DNA from: an uncultured Christensenella sp.
GTDB lineage: Bacteria > Bacillota > Clostridia > Christensenellales > UBA3700
Length of the DNA: 64,000 nucleotides
Assembly: GCA_910577845.1 (NCBI GenBank)
Contig: CAJTNA010000003.1
Coordinates: forward strand, 1 to 64,000
Direction: 5' to 3'
The notes below the pieces were generated by a model, which worked only from the letters and a program-made list of their open reading frames with translations, was not told the origin of the DNA and made no database searches. The position numbers were made by a program, and so were the translations under genes. Positions 45,634 to 55,054 of the stretch are shown one piece after another (position 1 is the first letter of the stretch; every line of letters begins with the position of its first letter).

Positions 45634-46123
45634 ATAACCTATCCTCCAAAGAATTTATTCTTAACATTTTAATTCATATTATCTAAATGTAGACTTTAAA
45701 TCTACAAACTTAAAGTTTAATCACTGTTACAAAAAATCAAAACATATAAAGTTCATATCTTTTTATTATAAAAATTTAAATACAAATTGTAAATTACTTT
45801 CCTTTAAATAGCTTTGAAACAATCTATTAATTATTAATTTTATGTAAGCATAACTCTATATGATAAGCAAGCACAATATATTATATAATATTTACAAGGC
45901 TAGTTAATACTTCTTGCTAGTTTAATACATTTTGTAGAAAAGCACAAATATCTTTTAATACTTAACTTTAATAATAATATTACATTGCTTTTACTTCTTT
46001 ATAAATATTAAATACTAATAGCTTTTAAATAGATTTTATAATTAAAAACAATTAAATAATTTTAATTGTAATGAAAAAGTCTATCTACATTTATTCAACT
46101 AAACATAGTTTCAATTTTTACTT
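45634..46123. other. Long spacer between T-box terminator and thrS
   Basis: About 490 bp of AT-rich sequence separates the T-box from the gene it should control. I see no open frame of useful length, no second promoter of consensus quality and no strong terminator. It would form an unusually long 5' leader. Confidence 0.5.
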
Positions 46124-46342
46124 AAAAAATCCGTCCTTATGCAGAAAGCATAAGGACGATAATCAATCGTGGTTCCACCTTACTTTGCACATAAATGTGC
46201 CTTAATTAACGCATTAACGAATACGCAACGGTGACTTAACTAGCGGTGGTACACAAAATCGCTATTATACTCTCACACCAACCGAGTACTCTCTGAAAAT
46301 AGTTATGACTTTGCACATATCCTCTAATCACAATATTTAAGT
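46124..46342 (-). promoter_or_regulatory. Threonine T-box riboswitch
   Basis: The T-box sequence AAGGTGGAACCACG lies at 46181-46168 on the minus strand and the terminator stem CGTCCTTATGC/GCATAAGGACG with T-run at 46158-46124. Upstream is a Stem I region (AGAGAGTACTCGGTTGGTG) and a specifier-loop candidate holding ACC, a threonine codon, in GTGTACCACCGC. The bulge UGGA would pair with a tRNA end UCCA. Uncharged tRNA-Thr would favour antitermination and thrS expression. Confidence 0.9.
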
Positions 46343-46348
46343 AATTAA

Positions 46349-46377
46349 ATTATAATATCAATTTATCTCTTTGTCAA
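46349..46377 (-). promoter_or_regulatory. Promoter of the T-box/thrS transcript
   Basis: TTGACA (46377-46372), a 17-bp spacer and TATAAT (46354-46349), all perfect. Confidence 0.85.
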
Positions 46378-46528
46378 GACTTTTTAACAATTTAAAGCAA
46401 AATTTAAGTTTTTATGAATTTATGCTAAACTAATACAACAAAACAACAAATAAAATAGTAAAAGTTATATGATACTTTTATGTACTTTGTGAAAATTTTT
46501 AACAACTAAATAATACAAAATGAATTAA

Positions 46529-46680
46529 AAAACTCAATTCGCTAACATTGTAAAAGTTTCCCCATCTAGAATAACTAGCTATAAATATAGTCAAAGTATC
46601 TCATCTAAAACAATAACAAAAATTTGCGATTATTTTAAATGCTCAATTGATTTTATTACTATGTTAAACAATGAATTTTG
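46529..46680 (+). pseudogene. Remnant of an XRE-type helix-turn-helix regulator
   Basis: The plus-strand frame reads TQFANIVKVSPSRITSYK, then SSKTITKICDYFKCSIDFI, the second half of an XRE-family DNA-binding domain. It starts after a stop (46526) with no start codon. Just upstream a different frame reads NELKNSIR, like the start of such a domain, so a deletion or frameshift split the gene. It runs into the 3' end of luxS on the other strand. Confidence 0.65.
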
Positions 46681-47103
46681 TTACCCAAATATATTTAAAT
46701 ACTCACTAAGCAATTTTTTTGCACCTTGCAAATCGTGTTCCAAATAGTTACCGCATTCTTTCCTTGAATTTCCTGGTATAAAATCTAATTTCAAACACTT
46801 ATTAATACAGTTTACAACTAAGTTTTTTGCCTTATCAAATTCCACATTATGCAGAATTAAATAAAACCCTGTTCTACAACCCATTGGTCCAAAGTACACT
46901 ACATTATCTTTTTGCGTAGAATTTCTAACTACAGTAGCAAAAAGATGTTCTATAGTGTGCATACTTGCATTATCCATATAATCACCGCCATTTGGCGTTT
47001 TAAATCTTAAATCATAAGTGTAAAGATTATTGCTGACACTACTTAAATAAAAACCTATTTTATGAATATCGTGGTCAATAGTAAAAGAATTTATTTTTTC
47101 CAT
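46681..47103 (-). CDS. luxS: S-ribosylhomocysteine lyase LuxS
   Basis: 140 residues with AAGGA upstream. The metal site HTIEH (His49, His53, with Glu52) and Cys117 in ECGNYLEHDL are present, as is the active-site Cys76 in GPMGCRTGFYL. It cleaves S-ribosylhomocysteine to homocysteine and DPD, the precursor of autoinducer-2, in the activated methyl cycle. It stands alone without pfs/mtnN or metE. It is slightly shorter than common LuxS (about 155). Confidence 0.93.
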   Translation of the reverse strand: MEKINSFTIDHDIHKIGFYLSSVSNNLYTYDLRFKTPNGGDYMDNASMHTIEHLFATVVRNSTQKDNVVYFGPMGCRTGFYLILHNVEFDKAKNLVVNCINKCLKLDFIPGNSRKECGNYLEHDLQGAKKLLSEYLNIFG

Positions 47104-47307
47104 ATTAATTTCCTTATTATTTCAATTAAAACTTTATTTTTATTGTTAAAATGAATTTATAATTGTATTTTAGCATAAAATTTGCAAATTATCAATCAAA
47201 ATACACATTTCTTATATATTTTTGACAAAAATAATTCCACGTAAAATAGATTGTAATGCTTTATTCTACTAAATTGACATATATTTATATAAATATGCAA
47301 ATATCTA

Positions 47308-47336
47308 TTTACTTTTTAATAAATGTATGATATAAT
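47308..47336 (+). promoter_or_regulatory. Promoter upstream of the GH95 gene
   Basis: TTTACT (47308-47313), a 17-bp spacer and a perfect TATAAT (47331-47336), the same -35 variant as at 5532. Confidence 0.6.
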
Positions 47337-47658
47337 GTAACTACATAGATTAAAAGTAATCTTATGCATATAATTAATTGATAAAAGCGGAAGCAAATTT
47401 TTGAATATAGAAATTTTGTTTTGATTTAATCAAGACATAATAATTAAATTGCGTTTTAATAGCTTAAAGCTATGTTTATATATATTACTACATTTTTATA
47501 ATGTAAAAAACTTAACAATATTTTAATGCTTACTAAACTTAGGCAAGCTAAGCACATTTATTATACTAACTTTATATGCCTAAAATACAATTGCATACAC
47601 TTTCATAAATATTGAGGCATACGCATAACCCCCATAGTTTCTTTATATCAAAAATATT

Positions 47659-47691
47659 CCGTACCAACTACTTAGTAGTATGTGCGGTATT
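47659..47691 (+). terminator. Attenuator-like hairpin before GH95
   Basis: CCGTAC pairs with GTGCGG (one G-U) around an inner ACTAC/GTAGT stem, followed by TATTTTTATG. It ends about 30 bp before the start codon, so readthrough would be needed to express the gene. Confidence 0.55.
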
Positions 47692-47722
47692 TTTATGCTC
47701 CGATAACATAAAATGAGGATTT

Positions 47723-49939
47723 ATGAATAAATTATTTTACTTGTCACCTGCCAAGAAATGGACAGATGCGTTGCCTTTGGGTAATGGACATACTGGTGTT
47801 ATGGTGTATGGTGGCATCAAATCAGAGAAATTATTATTTAATGATTCCAATTTATGGTCAGGTTATCCAAAAAACCAAGATAATCCCGAGTGCTTGGAAT
47901 ATTTAGATGAGGTTAGAGACTTAATTATGTCTGGCGAAAACCTTGTCGCTCAAAAAATTATTGAAAAAAGATTTATTGGTGATTATAGCGATGCATATTT
48001 ACCTTTAGGTGAAGTTGACATTAAATTCTTTAACAATGATAAACAAAACTATTCTAGAAGTTTAGACATTGCAAATGCAGTAATGCACATATCTACTAGT
48101 ACCATAGAAAGGGAGGCTTTTGTTAGTTTCCCAGATAAAGTTTTTGTTTACAAAATCACATCAAAAGCACCAATTAGTATTACTTTAAAAGGTAAATCTA
48201 AATTAAAATATGAAGTCAACACAAATGACGGCAACTTTAATATTTTAGGTAATGCACCCGATTTTACACCACCACACTACTTAAAAGGTAGAAAAGCCAC
48301 AATTTATACTGAAGGGAAAGGAATGAGTTTTTGTCTTTCAGCGAAAATTGTGACTAATGGCACTATATCAACAAATAAAAAATCTGTTTTAGTTGCAAAA
48401 GCAACAGAAATTACCATTTATTTTACAACTGCCACAGGTTTTGTTGGTTATGATAAAATGCCAAAAACATCAAGAAATTATGCTTTTGATTTGGCTTGGA
48501 AAACTTTAAATAAATTAGACGGAAATTATGAGGAAATTAAGCAAAATCACATATCCGATTATAATTCAATCTACTCAAAGCAATCTATTGATTTAAAATG
48601 CAAAACAGATATTCCAACAAACAAATTGCTTAAAGACGCAAAGTCTGGAATAATTAACAGCGATATTGTAGAACTAATATACAACTATGGCAAGTATTTA
48701 CTAATACAATCAAGCAGAGCTGGTGGAAGTGCTAGCAATTTACAAGGTATTTGGAATAAAGATTTACAGCCAGCTTGGTCAAGCAATTACACTACTAATA
48801 TAAATACTGAAATGAATTATTGGGGTATGAGCCAATGCAATTTAACTGATTGTGCAGAGCCTTTTGTTCGCTTAGCATTTGAAGTTATGCGACACGGCAA
48901 AAGCACCGCTCATATCAATTATAATTGTGATGGTTTTACTTGCAATCACAATGTGGACATATGGCGTAAAACTGCACCAGTTAAAGGCAACAGCTGTTAT
49001 ATGTTTTCACCGCTTTGTGGTGTATGGCTTGCGAATGAACTTTATGAGCATTTAAGATATGGTAATATGGAAGAGTATCGCAATAATATTCAAAAAATCA
49101 CTACTCAAGCAGTTCGATTTGTATTAGACTTTTTGATTTTGCGTAATGGTGAATATATTACCTGCCCTTCCACATCACCAGAAGCTTCTTTTGTAAAAAA
49201 TCGTGCAAAAGTTAGTGTCGACTTTGCAAGTGCTTTTGACCTAGGGTTAATCAGGCAATTATTTACTAATTTTAAAGAATATAGTCAAGATGCTGAACTA
49301 TTGAAAAAAGTTGAATTTAGACTTAGTAAATTAAGACCTTTCACTTGTGGTGAAAATGGTTGCTTAAATGAATGGAGTACGGATTACACAATGTCTGAAA
49401 AAGGTCATAGACACTTTTCTCCGCTTTATGCCTTTTATCCAGCTAAAGTTATTGGTTACTATAGAAATCCGCAAGAAAAGGAGTGGGTGGAAAATCTATA
49501 TAACACACGTATAGAAAATTCATCTAATTTTATTGGTTGGAGTTCTGCTTGGAGTATTTGCATAGCTGGAAGATTAAGAAAAGCCGACTCTGCAGAAGAA
49601 ATAATTAAAAAAATGATTAAATCATCTTTTTTTAATAATCTGTTTGACTCTCACCCACCATTCATATTCCAAATTGATGGCAACCTAGGCTTTGTATCAG
49701 CAATAAACGAGTTACTTGTAACAGAGGAAGACGGAGTTATTGAATTATTACCCGCTCTACCACAAATGATGAAAAATGGTGAAATGCATAATATTCGCAC
49801 ATCAACAGCAAATGATTTATCATTTACTTGGAAAGACGGCAAAGTTCAATCTTTAAAAGTTATAGGCGAACCTATTAAATTAAAAAATTTACATTTACAA
49901 GACGGCATAGTACTTGAAAATGTTCAATTAGTTGATTAA
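47723..49939 (+). CDS. Glycoside hydrolase family 95 enzyme
   Basis: 738 residues with GAGG upstream and no signal peptide, so probably cytoplasmic. The N-terminal beta domain opens with WTDALPLGNGHTGVMVYGG and LLFNDSNLWSG, both hallmark GH95 phrases. The (alpha/alpha)6 catalytic barrel has GGSASNLQGIWNKDLQPAWSS and TTNINTEMNYWGMSQ, and CPSTSPEAS. Family members are inverting alpha-1,2-L-fucosidases, with some alpha-L-galactosidases. Fucosylated host glycans are the likely source, with import before cleavage (inference). Confidence 0.88.
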   Translation: MNKLFYLSPAKKWTDALPLGNGHTGVMVYGGIKSEKLLFNDSNLWSGYPKNQDNPECLEYLDEVRDLIMSGENLVAQKIIEKRFIGDYSDAYLPLGEVDIKFFNNDKQNYSRSLDIANAVMHISTSTIEREAFVSFPDKVFVYKITSKAPISITLKGKSKLKYEVNTNDGNFNILGNAPDFTPPHYLKGRKATIYTEGKGMSFCLSAKIVTNGTISTNKKSVLVAKATEITIYFTTATGFVGYDKMPKTSRNYAFDLAWKTLNKLDGNYEEIKQNHISDYNSIYSKQSIDLKCKTDIPTNKLLKDAKSGIINSDIVELIYNYGKYLLIQSSRAGGSASNLQGIWNKDLQPAWSSNYTTNINTEMNYWGMSQCNLTDCAEPFVRLAFEVMRHGKSTAHINYNCDGFTCNHNVDIWRKTAPVKGNSCYMFSPLCGVWLANELYEHLRYGNMEEYRNNIQKITTQAVRFVLDFLILRNGEYITCPSTSPEASFVKNRAKVSVDFASAFDLGLIRQLFTNFKEYSQDAELLKKVEFRLSKLRPFTCGENGCLNEWSTDYTMSEKGHRHFSPLYAFYPAKVIGYYRNPQEKEWVENLYNTRIENSSNFIGWSSAWSICIAGRLRKADSAEEIIKKMIKSSFFNNLFDSHPPFIFQIDGNLGFVSAINELLVTEEDGVIELLPALPQMMKNGEMHNIRTSTANDLSFTWKDGKVQSLKVIGEPIKLKNLHLQDGIVLENVQLVD

Positions 49940-50483
49940 CTCTATATGATTTTACTGATAAATTTTTGTTTTCTTATTTTAGTAACGTTCCATTTTAAAA
50001 AATGGATAAACAAGGACAAATTAACTATTACATATTTAAACACAAAATTTAATGTAAATTTCTTTAATAATTTGCAAAAATAGAATTACTGACAAAAGTT
50101 TATGAAATCATAGGTCTGTGCAATATTGAAAACTATCACAAGGTAATCACCAGAAATATTTTGTAATTGACAGATTTTGCTATAAATAGTATCAAATTTA
50201 AGCTACTGTATAATTTGCAGATAAATTAAATAAAATAAGAATTATGCAGTAGGAACTGGCTAAAAATTAAAATTACACACAACATCGGTTGATTAAAAAA
50301 GCGTTTGTATTGGTTAAATTTTAGAAAGTTTAAATTATAATATACATTTTTGTTTAAAATTGATTGTACAACAATGCCTTACTAATTTTTAATAATAACA
50401 ATAATTTGCGATAATAAATTTATCGCAAATGCTGTTTAAAATGATATAAAAAATTATAGCAAACAATTCAAATAGGGGAAATT
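49940..50483. other. Intergenic region between two glycosidase genes
   Basis: 544 bp with no gene. It includes TTGACA at about 50167 without a good -10 and the dyad at 50404-50430. The rest is AT-rich. Confidence 0.4.
50404..50430. repeat. 11-bp dyad, operator candidate
   Basis: ATTTGCGATAA and TTATCGCAAAT are perfect inverted arms with a 5-nt centre, 53 bp before the ATG at 50484. The position suits a repressor site for the downstream gene. Confidence 0.6.
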
Positions 50484-52439
50484 ATGTTTCAAATTAAAAG
50501 ACCTAGAATAGCAAGATTTGCTACTTGGGCAAAAATTAATAAGCCATTCACTAATACAAAGCATTACATTGGTACCGATAGAAAAAGCATTGTGTATAGC
50601 GTTAAAAATAATACTGACTATGCTAATCATATAGAAATGTCATCATTTTTCACTTCAAGTATAATCAGCTATGGTGCAAAACAAAATAGTGAATTAAGAT
50701 TGATGTTACACGTTGTATATCCAACACTAAGATGTTATCCTAACAATACAAGTGGTTCTCTTGACCACAACTTTTATGGTGTAAAAATAACTACTCCCAA
50801 CAAAGGCAAAGAGATTGTAAAAGATTTTATATTTGATGGTACTTTAAAAGTATTATCAAGTATTGGCAAAGTAAAAATACAACGTCAATTTTTCCCTGCG
50901 ACCACTAACAAGGCATTGATTGAAAGAATAACTATCACAAATAGTGGCAATACAACTGAACATATTCAACTTACAAGTTTAGATAAACCAAAGATAACAG
51001 CACCTAGATATGGTGCGAATCGTGAAAGATACAATATTTTTACCTCAATTTCCGATAATGCTGTGGAATTAGCTGTGGGTGCAAGCAAAATTATTGATAT
51101 AGCTTATTGTGCAACACGTTTAAATGAAAAGTTCAATTTAAACTTTGACAAAGAGCAAGAATTGCGTGAGCAATTTATTGCTACAATGGATAATTTACTT
51201 ATTATCAAAACTCCAAACGAAAATATAAACTTAATGTCACGCTATGCAAAAATTCGTGCAAGTGAAAGCATTTTCCAAACAAAAAGCGGACTTATGCATT
51301 CCCCTGGTGGCGGAAATTACTATGCGTCATTGTGGACAAATGACCAATGTGAATATGTCAATCCACTATTTGGATATTTAGGTTATAAAATTGGTGAGGA
51401 ACAAAGTATTAATTGCTACGAAATGTATCGCAAGTATGTAGCCACTGACAAAGCATTAATTACAAGTATTGTTGCTGAGGGCGATGACATTTGGCACGGA
51501 GCTGGTGATAGAGGCGATAGTGCAATGTACGCATATGGTTTAACTCGCTTTCTATTGACTTATGGAGATAAAAAGACAGCTGAAAACTTTATTGAGCTTA
51601 TTGATAAAAGTTTAATCTATACAATATCACAAACTAATAGTAATGGTGTAATAGTATCAGATAGTGACGAATTGGAAAACAGATTGGAATCTGGCAAAGC
51701 TAACTTATGCACATCTACCCTTGCATATGATGCATTAATTAGTGCAAGTTATCTACATAAGGAATTAGGTAACAATGAAAAAGCAGAATACTATACCAAC
51801 TTTGCAAACAAATTAAAAGAAAATCTCGTTTCTTATTTTAGCAAAAATGTTGAGGGCTATGCAACATTTATGTATTGCGAGGAAGAACCAAAATTGAGGT
51901 CTTGGATATCAATGCCAATGGTAGTAGGCATTTTTGAGCGTAGCAAAGCTACAAAAGATGCTTTACTTTCGCCTAAATTGCGTATGGCAGAGGGGTTACT
52001 TTCAGCAAGTGGTGACAAAGCATTTTGGGACAGGTCAACTTTGTATACTCTACGTGGCTTATTTAATGCTGGATATAGCACTGACGCACTTGAATTGTTG
52101 GAAAAATTCAGTACTGCAAGATTGCTTGGTGAACATATTCCATATGCAGTAGAGGCATTCCCTGAAGGCAATCAAGCCCAATTATCAGCAGAAAGTGGCT
52201 TGTATTTGAGGGTTTTTACAGAGGGTATACTTGGTATACGACCAACAGGTTTTGGTAAATTTACAATCACACCAAATCTACCCAAAACTTGGGATAGTAT
52301 GGAATGTAACAATATTAAATTTTCTGGAAAATTTATTGACATAAAGGTTACTCGCAAAAAATCTGGATATGACTTACAAATAACCCACAATGGAATAACA
52401 TTAAATTTTGACGGAAAGAATTTTGAAATTGAACTATAA
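50484..52439 (+). CDS. Six-hairpin ((alpha/alpha)6) glycosidase-like protein
   Basis: 651 residues with GGGGA upstream and no signal peptide. A beta-sandwich N-terminal domain (about 1-225) precedes a helical barrel with MHSPGGGNYYASLWTNDQCEYVNP, GDDIWHGAGDRGDSAMYAYGLTRFL and AFWDRSTLYTLRGLF, followed by a small beta end (IRPTGFGKFTITPNLPK). Acidic residues in WTNDQCE and GDRGDS are candidate catalysts. The architecture matches the GH78/GH63/GH65 superfamily, but I cannot assign the family or substrate. Confidence 0.65.
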   Translation: MFQIKRPRIARFATWAKINKPFTNTKHYIGTDRKSIVYSVKNNTDYANHIEMSSFFTSSIISYGAKQNSELRLMLHVVYPTLRCYPNNTSGSLDHNFYGVKITTPNKGKEIVKDFIFDGTLKVLSSIGKVKIQRQFFPATTNKALIERITITNSGNTTEHIQLTSLDKPKITAPRYGANRERYNIFTSISDNAVELAVGASKIIDIAYCATRLNEKFNLNFDKEQELREQFIATMDNLLIIKTPNENINLMSRYAKIRASESIFQTKSGLMHSPGGGNYYASLWTNDQCEYVNPLFGYLGYKIGEEQSINCYEMYRKYVATDKALITSIVAEGDDIWHGAGDRGDSAMYAYGLTRFLLTYGDKKTAENFIELIDKSLIYTISQTNSNGVIVSDSDELENRLESGKANLCTSTLAYDALISASYLHKELGNNEKAEYYTNFANKLKENLVSYFSKNVEGYATFMYCEEEPKLRSWISMPMVVGIFERSKATKDALLSPKLRMAEGLLSASGDKAFWDRSTLYTLRGLFNAGYSTDALELLEKFSTARLLGEHIPYAVEAFPEGNQAQLSAESGLYLRVFTEGILGIRPTGFGKFTITPNLPKTWDSMECNNIKFSGKFIDIKVTRKKSGYDLQITHNGITLNFDGKNFEIEL

Positions 52440-52511
52440 AATTTACAACAAATAAACTTTTAATAGAATTTTCTTATTAAAAAATTAAAAATAGAAATAG
52501 TTTGAGGAATT

Positions 52512-52708
52512 ATGAAAAACAGGAACTTCATTTTGTTTTTATCAATGCTAACATTGATAATAATGACAACTTGTTTGCTTACAAGCTGTAAACTGAATGC
52601 AAAAGTACTTACTTTTAATGTACAGCATCCGATTACTTTCATAATAATGAGGATAGAACAAGCAGAATTTCCGACCACTTGCCTATTTATGTTGATATAA
52701 AAGTTTAA
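52512..52708 (+). pseudogene. Collapsed endonuclease/exonuclease/phosphatase lipoprotein
   Basis: A start with GAGG upstream encodes a lipoprotein signal (FLSMLTLIIMTTCLLTSC) and then KVLTFNVQ, the opening strand of the EEP fold. Within a few codons a second frame continues SDYFHNNEDRTSRISDHLPI and YVDIKV, then stop, which is the C-terminal SDHxPI motif of the same fold. The roughly 250 residues between are missing, so an internal deletion joined the two ends out of frame. Confidence 0.75.
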
Positions 52709-52904
52709 TATTGCAATAAATGGCAAAATAAAATATTTTAATTTAATACTTTTAAAATAATTGTTAGCCTGATAACATAAAAATTATATTAATCAAAATA
52801 TAGTTAAACTAATCGCATTTTGCTTAATTATAAATCATTATTAGTATTTGTAATTAAATTTGCAACACATTTAAATAATACTTGTTAAAGAATATTTTAA
52901 TTAA

Positions 52905-52935
52905 AAAACCAGTTGTACGATTTACAACTGGTTTT
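52905..52935. terminator. Bidirectional terminator
   Basis: AAAACCAGTTGTA and TACAACTGGTTTT, perfect 13-bp arms, 5-nt loop, T-rich flanks. It serves the symporter gene on the minus strand and the remnant on the plus strand. Confidence 0.85.
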
Positions 52936-53040
52936 GCATTTTTTATTTACAATAAAATTTATAAAAACTTATTATAAAATAATATATTTTTTACAACTTT
53001 ATAAATGCTTTATTCCATTAATGCCTTATTATATAAATAT

Positions 53041-54591
53041 TTATTCCAATTCTGTTGTTTTGACTTGTTCAATAATAGCGTTACCATCAAGTGATTTATC
53101 TTTGAATATCAAACTTGCTACATAGGTAATAATAGGACTTAAAGCCATACATATCACACCAATAAGTGGGGCACGTTTAACGCCATCGGAAATCATATTG
53201 CTAAATGTCAAACCGTTGGCTTTTGGTTCAGTAACACCAAATACAATTACAAGTAGTAATGTTATTACAAGGCAAGCTACCATAGAGGCATACGCTCCAT
53301 ATTTATTAACTTTTTTGCTGTATAAACCTAACACATAAGGACCAATAAAGCAACCAGCTAGCACACCCCAACTTAATGACATTAGCGTAACAATAGCGGT
53401 AATTTTAAATACTGCAAGTAACACAGATACAATTACAAAGAATAGGCAGAACCCACGCAATGTCCAGTTTACTTGCTTATCAGTTGCATCCTTTTTTATA
53501 AAGCCTTTGAACGCATCTACTGCCACAGATGACGCACCAGAAAGCGATAGTGATGCCAATGTTGACATACTTGCAGATAATACAAGAACTACGATTAGCC
53601 CAAGTACTACACTAGGCAATGCCTTTTGCAACATTAATGGCACAATTAAATCATAATTGCCGTCCGGAACTTCCGTAAAGAATAATCTGCCCAATGAACC
53701 AGTAAAATAAGCACCAAAACCAATAACTAAACAAAAAATTGTACTAACTACCATAGCTTGCTTTATAGATTTATTACTTTTAACTGCGTAAAATTTATGC
53801 ACAGATTGAGGCAATCCCCAAACACCAAAAGATGTCAAAAGCACAAGAATAATGCAGTTAAATAGCGGTGAATCTAATCCGCCACCAGCTTGTGGCACAA
53901 GTCCAAACCCCTCTGTCCAAAGTTTGCTAAGTCCCTCCCCCCAATTGACCTCGGGAGCACGCATTAACAAAAATACCATTACTACAACGCCAATTAGCAT
54001 AATAATACCTTGTACAAAGTCGGATAATGCAGTTGCAAAATATCCACCAAAAAATAAATACAACGCAGTTAATACTGCCATAATCAAAATACACCAAATG
54101 CTGTCTATTCCAAACACCATTTCAAACAAATAGCCAAGTCCTTGATAAACACTTGCAGAATATGGTATTAAAAATGTAAAAATTATAATCGCAGAAAATA
54201 ATTTTAAACCTCTATCATTATAACGAGTTGCAAAAAACTCTGGCATAGTGCTTGCACCAAGATTGTGTGTCATAAGTCTTGTACGTTTTGCAAGTATCTT
54301 CCAAGCAAGTAAGGCACCAATTAACGCATTGCCAATACCTATCCATATAGCACCAAGTCCCATTGTCCAACCGAACTTGCCAGCATAGCCAACAAAAATA
54401 ACAGAACTAAAGTAAGTAGTGCCGTAAGCAAAAGCAGTCATCCAACCACCTAAACCACGTCCAGCTAAAAAGAAATCATTAAGCGAACGGCTTTTTTTAC
54501 GGCAGATAACAGCGATAGCAATCATCATAATGATGTATACCACCAAAATTAAAGATGGTGCAAGTTTTTCACTAACAGCACAAAAAAGCAT
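53041..54591 (-). CDS. Sodium:solute symporter (SSS family)
   Basis: 516 residues, 13-14 hydrophobic helices. SLNDFFLAGRGLGGWMTAFAYGTTYFSSV matches the SSS N terminus, with GGYFATALSDFVQGIIMLIG and VLSASMSTLASLSLSGASSVAVD as conserved helices that line the sodium sites. The family imports proline, sialic acid, sugars or pantothenate with Na+; the substrate here is not clear. GAGAGG lies upstream. Next to two glycosidases, a sugar substrate is plausible (inference). Confidence 0.87.
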   Translation of the reverse strand: MLFCAVSEKLAPSLILVVYIIMMIAIAVICRKKSRSLNDFFLAGRGLGGWMTAFAYGTTYFSSVIFVGYAGKFGWTMGLGAIWIGIGNALIGALLAWKILAKRTRLMTHNLGASTMPEFFATRYNDRGLKLFSAIIIFTFLIPYSASVYQGLGYLFEMVFGIDSIWCILIMAVLTALYLFFGGYFATALSDFVQGIIMLIGVVVMVFLLMRAPEVNWGEGLSKLWTEGFGLVPQAGGGLDSPLFNCIILVLLTSFGVWGLPQSVHKFYAVKSNKSIKQAMVVSTIFCLVIGFGAYFTGSLGRLFFTEVPDGNYDLIVPLMLQKALPSVVLGLIVVLVLSASMSTLASLSLSGASSVAVDAFKGFIKKDATDKQVNWTLRGFCLFFVIVSVLLAVFKITAIVTLMSLSWGVLAGCFIGPYVLGLYSKKVNKYGAYASMVACLVITLLLVIVFGVTEPKANGLTFSNMISDGVKRAPLIGVICMALSPIITYVASLIFKDKSLDGNAIIEQVKTTELE

Positions 54592-54623
54592 AAACTATTT
54601 CCTCTCAAGTAATATCAAGTTAT

Positions 54624-54652
54624 AGTATACACAAAAATGCCATTTTTGTCAA
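54624..54652 (-). promoter_or_regulatory. Symporter promoter with dyad in the spacer
   Basis: TTGACA (54652-54647), a 17-bp spacer and TATACT (54629-54624). The spacer holds a perfect dyad, ACAAAAATG and CATTTTTGT (54631-54649), with a single central base, consistent with a repressor site. Confidence 0.8.
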
Positions 54653-54673
54653 TTAAGTGCAAATATAAAAAAC

Positions 54674-54900
54674 AAAAGCATATGTTGATTTTTTTATTTA
54701 TTAGCTTATATATAATAGATTTTAATAGTTATACTTTATAAACATAAAAGCAAATGTTTGATTTATTATTTATACTATTTATTTTTTTGGCTTTATATTA
54801 ATTAGTTGTAATATTTTATAAACAAAAGTAAATGTTTGATTTATTATTTATACTATTTATTATTGTATTAGTGTATATTAAATTTTAATAGTCACAATGT
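54674..54900. repeat. Three degenerate tandem repeats of about 75 bp
   Basis: Units begin AAAAGC at 54674 and 54746 and AAAAGT at 54824. The last two share ATGTTTGATTTATTATTTAT and the following ACTATTTATT without mismatch. Unit one is more diverged. Confidence 0.7.
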
Positions 54901-55054
54901 ATAGATGTAAACAAATTTTGTTTTGTGTTTTTTATATTTTTATACAAATTAATAATAGAATCTACTACGATTAATTTACCAATAAAAATAATACTGATAT
55001 TATCTAGCAAATATTAAAGATAAATAAAATAAAAGCATATATAAATAAAAAACA

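Larger units (their letters stand above)
47104..47722. other. Long leader region upstream of the GH95 gene
   Basis: This 619-bp gap holds a plus-strand promoter (47308-47336), then about 380 nt of leader. The leader contains a long-range pair TTAGGCA/TGCCTAA (about 47539 and 47577) and a terminator-like hairpin at 47659-47691 just before the gene. No reading frame of note. Confidence 0.5.
52440..53040. other. Intergenic region with a gene remnant and terminator
   Basis: Apart from the collapsed lipoprotein gene (52512-52708) and the bidirectional terminator (52905-52935) I see only AT-rich sequence here. Confidence 0.45.

Noticed and set aside
46681..46750. Continuation of the XRE remnant across luxS
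   Set aside because: After NNEF the frame no longer resembles a regulator and coincides with luxS coding sequence.
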